Source: Desulfobacteraceae bacterium (GTDB lineage Bacteria > Desulfobacterota > Desulfobacteria > Desulfobacterales > Desulfobacteraceae). Taken from it: a DNA stretch of 9,093 nucleotides. The stretch spans positions 1-9,093 of the forward strand of contig WFQS01000681.1 of NCBI GenBank assembly GCA_015486915.1, written 5' to 3'. Below, one piece after another: positions 5,478-9,093 of this stretch (position 1 is the first letter of the stretch; every line of letters starts with the position of its first letter). The notes under the pieces are model-generated. The model saw nothing but the letters and a program-made list of their open reading frames with translations, did not search any database and had not been told where the DNA came from. The position numbers and the translations under genes were made by a program.

Positions 5478-6128
5478 ATGCATAAAAAAAACGGTAATAC
5501 AGAATTCGGACTGATCCGACACGGTGAAACCCTTTGGAATATGGAAAAACGAGTTCAGGGACAGAAAAATTCGCCTCTTTCAGAAAACGGTATTAAAATG
5601 GCTGAAACCTGGGGACAAATTTTACGGGGCAGGGGGTATGACCGTATCCTTGCAAGTGATCTGGGACGAACCATGGAAACTGCTGCTGTTATAAACAAAT
5701 TTCTTCATGTTCCTGTTTCAGAAGAAAAAAGATTAAGGGAAATGGACTGGGGAAGCTTTACAGGCAGGATTTATCGGAATGTGAAAAAAGGAAGCCCTGA
5801 TATAGTTGATTATGGCAAGATGGAAGGCTGGGATTTTCGTCCACCTGAAGGGGAGAGCAGAAGATCGGTTTATTCAAGGAGTGTAAAGGCTTTAAAAAAG
5901 GCAGCAGAAATATGGCCGGGTGAAAAAATTCTTGTTGTAACCCATGAAGGTGTAATCCACTGTATTGTAAATTTCCTTGAAAACAGGAAATTTATCTTTT
6001 CAGAGCCACTTATTTTAAAACCTTTCCATGTTCATCATTTAATATGCAATGAAAATCGACTTTCAATCGTGAAACTGAACTCAATTGATTTGAAACAGCA
6101 ATGTACTGAAGAAGTAATGATAACATAA
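5478..6128 (+). CDS. Histidine phosphatase superfamily protein (phosphoglycerate mutase-like)
   Basis: Cytoplasmic branch-1 histidine phosphatase (PF00300) of 216 residues. The fold signature is complete: LIRHGETLWN (12-21) with R14 and the phospho-accepting H15; ASDLGRTMETA (59-69) with R64; LREMDWG (86-92) with the putative acid E88; and VVTHEG (153-158) with H156. Family members include CobC, GpmB and phosphoserine phosphatases; they remove phosphate through a phosphohistidine intermediate. The substrate cannot be deduced, and no cobalamin or serine genes lie nearby. ATG at 5478 has a weak AGG eight bases upstream. It is the first gene of a plus-strand series; the thioesterase gene follows after 54 bp. 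The divergent Lrp-type gene shares its upstream region, so co-regulation is possible. Confidence 0.88.
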   Translation: MHKKNGNTEFGLIRHGETLWNMEKRVQGQKNSPLSENGIKMAETWGQILRGRGYDRILASDLGRTMETAAVINKFLHVPVSEEKRLREMDWGSFTGRIYRNVKKGSPDIVDYGKMEGWDFRPPEGESRRSVYSRSVKALKKAAEIWPGEKILVVTHEGVIHCIVNFLENRKFIFSEPLILKPFHVHHLICNENRLSIVKLNSIDLKQQCTEEVMIT

Positions 6129-6182
6129 AAAGGCAGTATAATTTGTAAATACCCGGTTTTTTTAATTGAGGAAAACAGAAAA

Positions 6183-6617
6183 ATGAAACTTGAAGAACAT
6201 TACAGAAAACTTGAAAATATGATGCATTCTGCACCATTTGTGCAGTTTACCGGTGCCAGTGTCAGTGTAAAAAAAGGAGAAGCACATATTACTCTTCCCG
6301 TGAGAAAAGAGCTTTACCATGCAGCAGGAGCCATGCACGGAGCCTTATATTTTTTTGCCCTGGACAATGCGTCATTTTTTGCAGCTAATTCTCTTGTTGA
6401 GGATGTCTTTGTATTGACCACAAGTTTTACAACTTATATAACCCGGCCTGTATCAAAAGGTGTTGCAAGGGCAGCAGGAAGGGTGGTTAATCAGAACCGT
6501 TCCCAGTTTATATGTGAATCGATTCTGTACAATTCCAGTGAAAGGGAAATTGCCAGAGCCACCGGTATTTTTGTGAGAAGCAGGATACCTTTATCAGAGG
6601 ACATAGGGTATAAATAA
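6183..6617 (+). CDS. PaaI-family hotdog-fold thioesterase
   Basis: Single hotdog domain (PF03061) of 144 residues, the usual size for this family. The central segment HAAGAMHGALYFFALDNA (46-63) carries the PaaI-type HGG-like motif (H52-G53) and the acidic residue D61 at the expected spacing on the long helix. A later strand region (FTTYITRPVSKGVARAAGRV, 82-101) is typical of the fold. Members hydrolyse acyl-CoA or aryl-CoA thioesters, generally as cytoplasmic dimers or tetramers. The acyl substrate is unknown. GAGGA (6168-6172) lies ten bases before the ATG. It lies between the histidine phosphatase and mntP genes in the same orientation. A general housekeeping thioesterase or DUF4442-like relative is the main alternative; assignment to the hotdog fold is firm. 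Confidence 0.85.
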   Translation: MKLEEHYRKLENMMHSAPFVQFTGASVSVKKGEAHITLPVRKELYHAAGAMHGALYFFALDNASFFAANSLVEDVFVLTTSFTTYITRPVSKGVARAAGRVVNQNRSQFICESILYNSSEREIARATGIFVRSRIPLSEDIGYK

Positions 6618-6645
6618 AAGATAATATTGAGGAAGAAACCGATTT

Positions 6646-6705
6646 ATGAAAAATTATAGAACAAAAGTTAAGGAACTGGAACAGGGAATTATTTTAAATG
6701 TTTGA
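6646..6705 (+). CDS. Possible 19-residue small ORF between thioesterase and mntP
   Basis: ATG at 6646 opens a short frame reading MKNYRTKVKELEQGIILNV and ending with TGA 6703-6705. GAGGAAG begins at 6629, which leaves a rather long 12-base gap to the ATG. The same TTGAGGAA string precedes the thioesterase ATG. I do not recognise the peptide. It may be a coupling leader for mntP, a decayed gene end or chance. The mntP start itself has only a badly spaced GGGGA (6716-6720), so some help with ribosome delivery would make sense. Confidence 0.25.
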   Translation: MKNYRTKVKELEQGIILNV

Positions 6706-6734
6706 AGGTTCTATTGGGGAAAAAATAGAAAAAT

Positions 6735-7295
6735 ATGACTCTTTTTGAAATTATCCTCATTGCCGTGGGCCTTGCCATGGACGCTGCTGCTGTTTCACTT
6801 GCAGCTGCGGCTGCAGGATTTGCAAAGGATTTCAGGTCAAAGTTCCGTCTGTCTTTTCATTTTGGCCTGTTTCAGTTTTTTATGCCTGTTCTTGGCTGGT
6901 ATATGGGTGTCAGTGTTGTTTCTTGTTTTAAAGCCTTTGATCACGTTGTTGCTTTTTTACTTCTTTCCTTTGTAGGTGTAAGAATGATCATGCAGGGCAT
7001 GGATAAACTGCCTGAAAAACAGAAAAAAAATCCGTCTAAGGGAATGACCATGGTCATGCTCAGTGTTGCAACAAGTATTGATGCCCTTGCTGTAGGATTA
7101 AGTTTTGCCATGCTGGATGTGAATATCTGGTACCCGAGTATCATTATCGGTGTGATAACAGCTGGAATGTCAATTCTCGCCATGAAGGCCGGAAATCGAC
7201 TGGGGGTATTGTTTGGTAAACGCATGGAAATTTTCGGCGGGATTATATTGATCATCATCGGCATCAGACTCATTTTATCCCATGTACTTTTATGA
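6735..7295 (+). CDS. mntP: Manganese efflux pump MntP
   Basis: Inner-membrane protein of 186 residues, matching the family length (E. coli MntP is 188). It consists of two homologous three-helix halves (two DUF204/MntP repeats). The hallmark acidic motifs are present: GLAMDA with D16 in the first half and ATSIDALAVG with D116 in the second, matching D16 and D118 of the E. coli protein. Hydrophobic segments lie at about 4-26, 38-60, 69-88, 104-125, 132-150 and 166-185. The middle loop KLPEKQKKNPSKG is highly charged. The segment after the first motif is SLAAAAAG, where E. coli has SIGKG. It should export Mn2+ and protect against excess. ATG 6735 follows an in-frame TAG nine bases before it, so it is the first possible start. 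No yybP-ykoY manganese riboswitch fits in the 117-nt gap upstream. The TGA stop overlaps an in-frame upstream ATG of tex (ATGA). Confidence 0.93.
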   Translation: MTLFEIILIAVGLAMDAAAVSLAAAAAGFAKDFRSKFRLSFHFGLFQFFMPVLGWYMGVSVVSCFKAFDHVVAFLLLSFVGVRMIMQGMDKLPEKQKKNPSKGMTMVMLSVATSIDALAVGLSFAMLDVNIWYPSIIIGVITAGMSILAMKAGNRLGVLFGKRMEIFGGIILIIIGIRLILSHVLL

Positions 7296-7318
7296 ATATT
7301 GGAATTATAAATTACACT

Positions 7319-9093
7319 ATGAAAATAACAGATATTATCAGTAAAGAAATGAATTTGACAACTGCCGGGGTAGAAGCCGTTGTCAGATTAATTGAGCAGG
7401 GGTCCACCATCCCTTTTATTGCACGGTACCGGAAAGAGATGACCGGGTCTATTGATGAAGTTGTGATTGCCGGTATAAGGGACCGCATGGAACAATTGAA
7501 TGCCCTTGGGAAAAGAAAAAAAGCAATTCTTAAATCTTTAAAGGAACGTGATCTTTTAAACAGAATCCTTTTAAATGACATTGAAAACACATCATCCATG
7601 GTTGAGCTTGAGGATATTTATGAAAAATACAGGCCAAAAAAAAGAACCAGGGCGGAAATTGCAAGGCAGAAGGGCCTTGAACCCCTTGCAGATTTTCTTT
7701 TGAAACAGTCAGTCGCTGATCCTGTATCTGAAGCTCAAAAATATATTTCTCTAAAAAAAGCGGTTGAATCTGCGGAAGATGCCATGGCAGGAGCAAAAGA
7801 TATTATTGCTGAAATCATAAATGAAGATGTTAATATCAGATCCGGTATCAGGAAATTATTTTTTAACACCGCCCTTATCCAGTGCAGTATTAAAAAAGGG
7901 AAAAAAGAGGAAGGCATAAAGTTCAAGGATTATTTCGGCTGGTCGGAAACAGCATTTAAAGCTCCTTCCCACAGGGTACTTGCCATGCTCAGGGGGAAAA
8001 AAGAAGGTGTTTTGTCAGTACATGTTAAACCCGATGAAGAAAAAGCTCTTCAATTTATTGAAAAAAGGTATATTAAAAATCAATCAGGTGCCTCCCTGAT
8101 AGTAAAATCCGCCATAAAAGATTCTTATAAAAGGCTGCTGTCAGGCTCCATTGAAAAAGAGTGCATAAATGAATTAAAGGCAAAGGCCGATGAAACTGCC
8201 ATTGGCGTTTTTGCAGCAAATTTAAAGGATCTTCTGCTGTCTGCCCCCCTGGGCGAAAAAAGAATCCTTGCCATTGATCCGGGATTCAGGACAGGTTGTA
8301 AACTTGTCTGCCTTGATGCCCAGGGTAAGCTTCTTTGCCATGATGTCATTTTTCCCCTTCAAAGCCGGAATGAAAAGGCAGAAAAAATAGTGACAAAACT
8401 TGTTCAAAAATATGGGATACAGGCCATTGCAATTGGCAACGGAACGGCCGGGCGTGAGACTGAAACATTTATTAAGGGGCTGGGTTTAGACAGCAGCATT
8501 GATATTGTCATGACTGATGAAAGCGGAGCGTCGGTTTATTCGGCATCTGAAACAGCAAGAGAGGAATTTCCCGATCACGATATTACGGTGAGGGGAGCTG
8601 TATCCATCGGCAGAAGGCTCATGGACCCCCTTGCAGAACTTGTCAAGCTGGATCCAAAATCCATAGGTGTGGGGCAGTACCAGCACGATGTGGATCAGAA
8701 ATTATTAAAAAAAGCCCTGGATGATGTGGTGATGCTCTGCGTGAACAGGGTGGGTGTTGAAGCAAATACTGCCAGTCGTGAACTGCTTTCATTTGTGTCC
8801 GGCCTGAATAAGACCATTGCTGCCAATATGGTACAATATCGTAATGAAAACGGCCCGTTCAGAAACAGAAAGGAATTTTTAAAAGTTCCAAGGCTTGGAC
8901 CGAAAGCCTTTGAGCAGTCTGCTGGATTTTTAAGAATCCGCAATGCTGAGTCTGCCCTGGACAGAACCGGTATCCATCCTGAATCCTATGGCATTGTAAA
9001 AAAAATGGCAGAAGATTCCGGAATTGGTATTGAAGAGCTTATGATGAATACTAAGATAATTAAAAAAATTGACCTTCCCTGTTATCTTACAGA
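7319..9093 (+). CDS. tex: Tex-family RNA-binding transcription accessory protein, C-terminus beyond window
   Basis: The frame is open and uninterrupted to the window edge, giving 591 residues of a protein family usually about 700-780 long. The N-terminal Tex domain shows STIPFIARYRKEMTGSID, the KYRPKKRTRAEIARQKGLEP segment (about 103-122) and KFKDYF. A YqgF/RuvC-like domain starts near 315 with ILAIDPGFRTG (D320), followed by IAIGNGTAGRET and DESGASVYSASE. SIGVGQYQHDV near 448-458 leads into helix-hairpin-helix repeats, with FLKVPRLGPKAFEQSAGFLRI. The S1 RNA-binding domain should lie past the edge. Tex proteins bind nucleic acid and act with the transcription machinery; the exact role is unsettled. 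The family N-terminus favours ATG 7319, although its ribosome site is weak. ATG 7292 is in frame, overlaps the mntP stop as ATGA and would add MNIGIINYT, so coupled translation from there is also possible. Confidence 0.95.
   Translation, partial: MKITDIISKEMNLTTAGVEAVVRLIEQGSTIPFIARYRKEMTGSIDEVVIAGIRDRMEQLNALGKRKKAILKSLKERDLLNRILLNDIENTSSMVELEDIYEKYRPKKRTRAEIARQKGLEPLADFLLKQSVADPVSEAQKYISLKKAVESAEDAMAGAKDIIAEIINEDVNIRSGIRKLFFNTALIQCSIKKGKKEEGIKFKDYFGWSETAFKAPSHRVLAMLRGKKEGVLSVHVKPDEEKALQFIEKRYIKNQSGASLIVKSAIKDSYKRLLSGSIEKECINELKAKADETAIGVFAANLKDLLLSAPLGEKRILAIDPGFRTGCKLVCLDAQGKLLCHDVIFPLQSRNEKAEKIVTKLVQKYGIQAIAIGNGTAGRETETFIKGLGLDSSIDIVMTDESGASVYSASETAREEFPDHDITVRGAVSIGRRLMDPLAELVKLDPKSIGVGQYQHDVDQKLLKKALDDVVMLCVNRVGVEANTASRELLSFVSGLNKTIAANMVQYRNENGPFRNRKEFLKVPRLGPKAFEQSAGFLRIRNAESALDRTGIHPESYGIVKKMAEDSGIGIEELMMNTKIIKKIDLPCYLT

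Noticed and set aside
6618..6734. yybP-ykoY manganese riboswitch upstream of mntP
   Set aside because: I looked for the conserved core in the gap and did not find it; the region is short and AT-rich.

Overview
This is an ordinary-looking, fairly AT-rich bacterial chromosome segment with a conserved housekeeping gene at each edge: the 5' end of pgi on the left and a tex gene cut off on the right. No tRNA, rRNA, CRISPR array, transposase or phage gene was seen. The mix of genes resembles Desulfobacterota such as Desulfobacterales: an exosortase/PEP-CTERM-style exopolysaccharide sugar transferase followed by a YcgR-like PilZ protein, a CBS-tailed amino acid dehydrogenase with an Lrp-type regulator, and MntP next to Tex. 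That placement is an inference from protein style and base composition; no rRNA marker is present.

Region 1 (1-158, minus): start of phosphoglucose isomerase. Region 2 (159-737): a 579-bp divergent intergenic region. It holds a cluster of hairpins at 225-330, then nothing recognisable from 341 to 447. A candidate promoter (about 448-476) follows, then two stem-loops and one or two tiny ORFs, which may form a structured 5' leader for the exopolysaccharide gene. Region 3 (738-2739, plus): a two-gene unit of a membrane polyprenyl-phosphate sugar-phosphate transferase and a canonical c-di-GMP-binding PilZ protein whose ATG lies one base after the upstream stop. This suggests c-di-GMP control of polysaccharide production.

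Region 4 (2770-5145, minus, convergent with region 3): an Lrp/AsnC regulator, then 15 bp downstream a Glu/Leu/Phe/Val-family dehydrogenase with a C-terminal pair of CBS domains. The likely picture is amino-acid-responsive transcription of an amino acid dehydrogenase that is also tuned through CBS-bound nucleotides. Palindromic AT-rich sites around a TTGACA promoter upstream of the regulator fit autoregulation.

Region 5 (5146-5477): an AT-rich divergent intergenic region. It contains the regulator promoter and palindromes, a weak plus-strand promoter candidate, and a tandem 18-bp direct repeat just before the next gene. Region 6 (5478-9093, plus): histidine phosphatase, PaaI-like hotdog thioesterase, MntP manganese exporter and Tex. 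All are co-directional; the mntP stop overlaps an in-frame upstream ATG of tex (ATGA). The first two enzymes have unknown substrates. I see no clearly new defence or mobile system. The most interesting items are the CBS-dehydrogenase/Lrp pair, the PilZ-glycosyltransferase pair with its structured leader, and the hairpin and repeat elements in the two intergenic regions.
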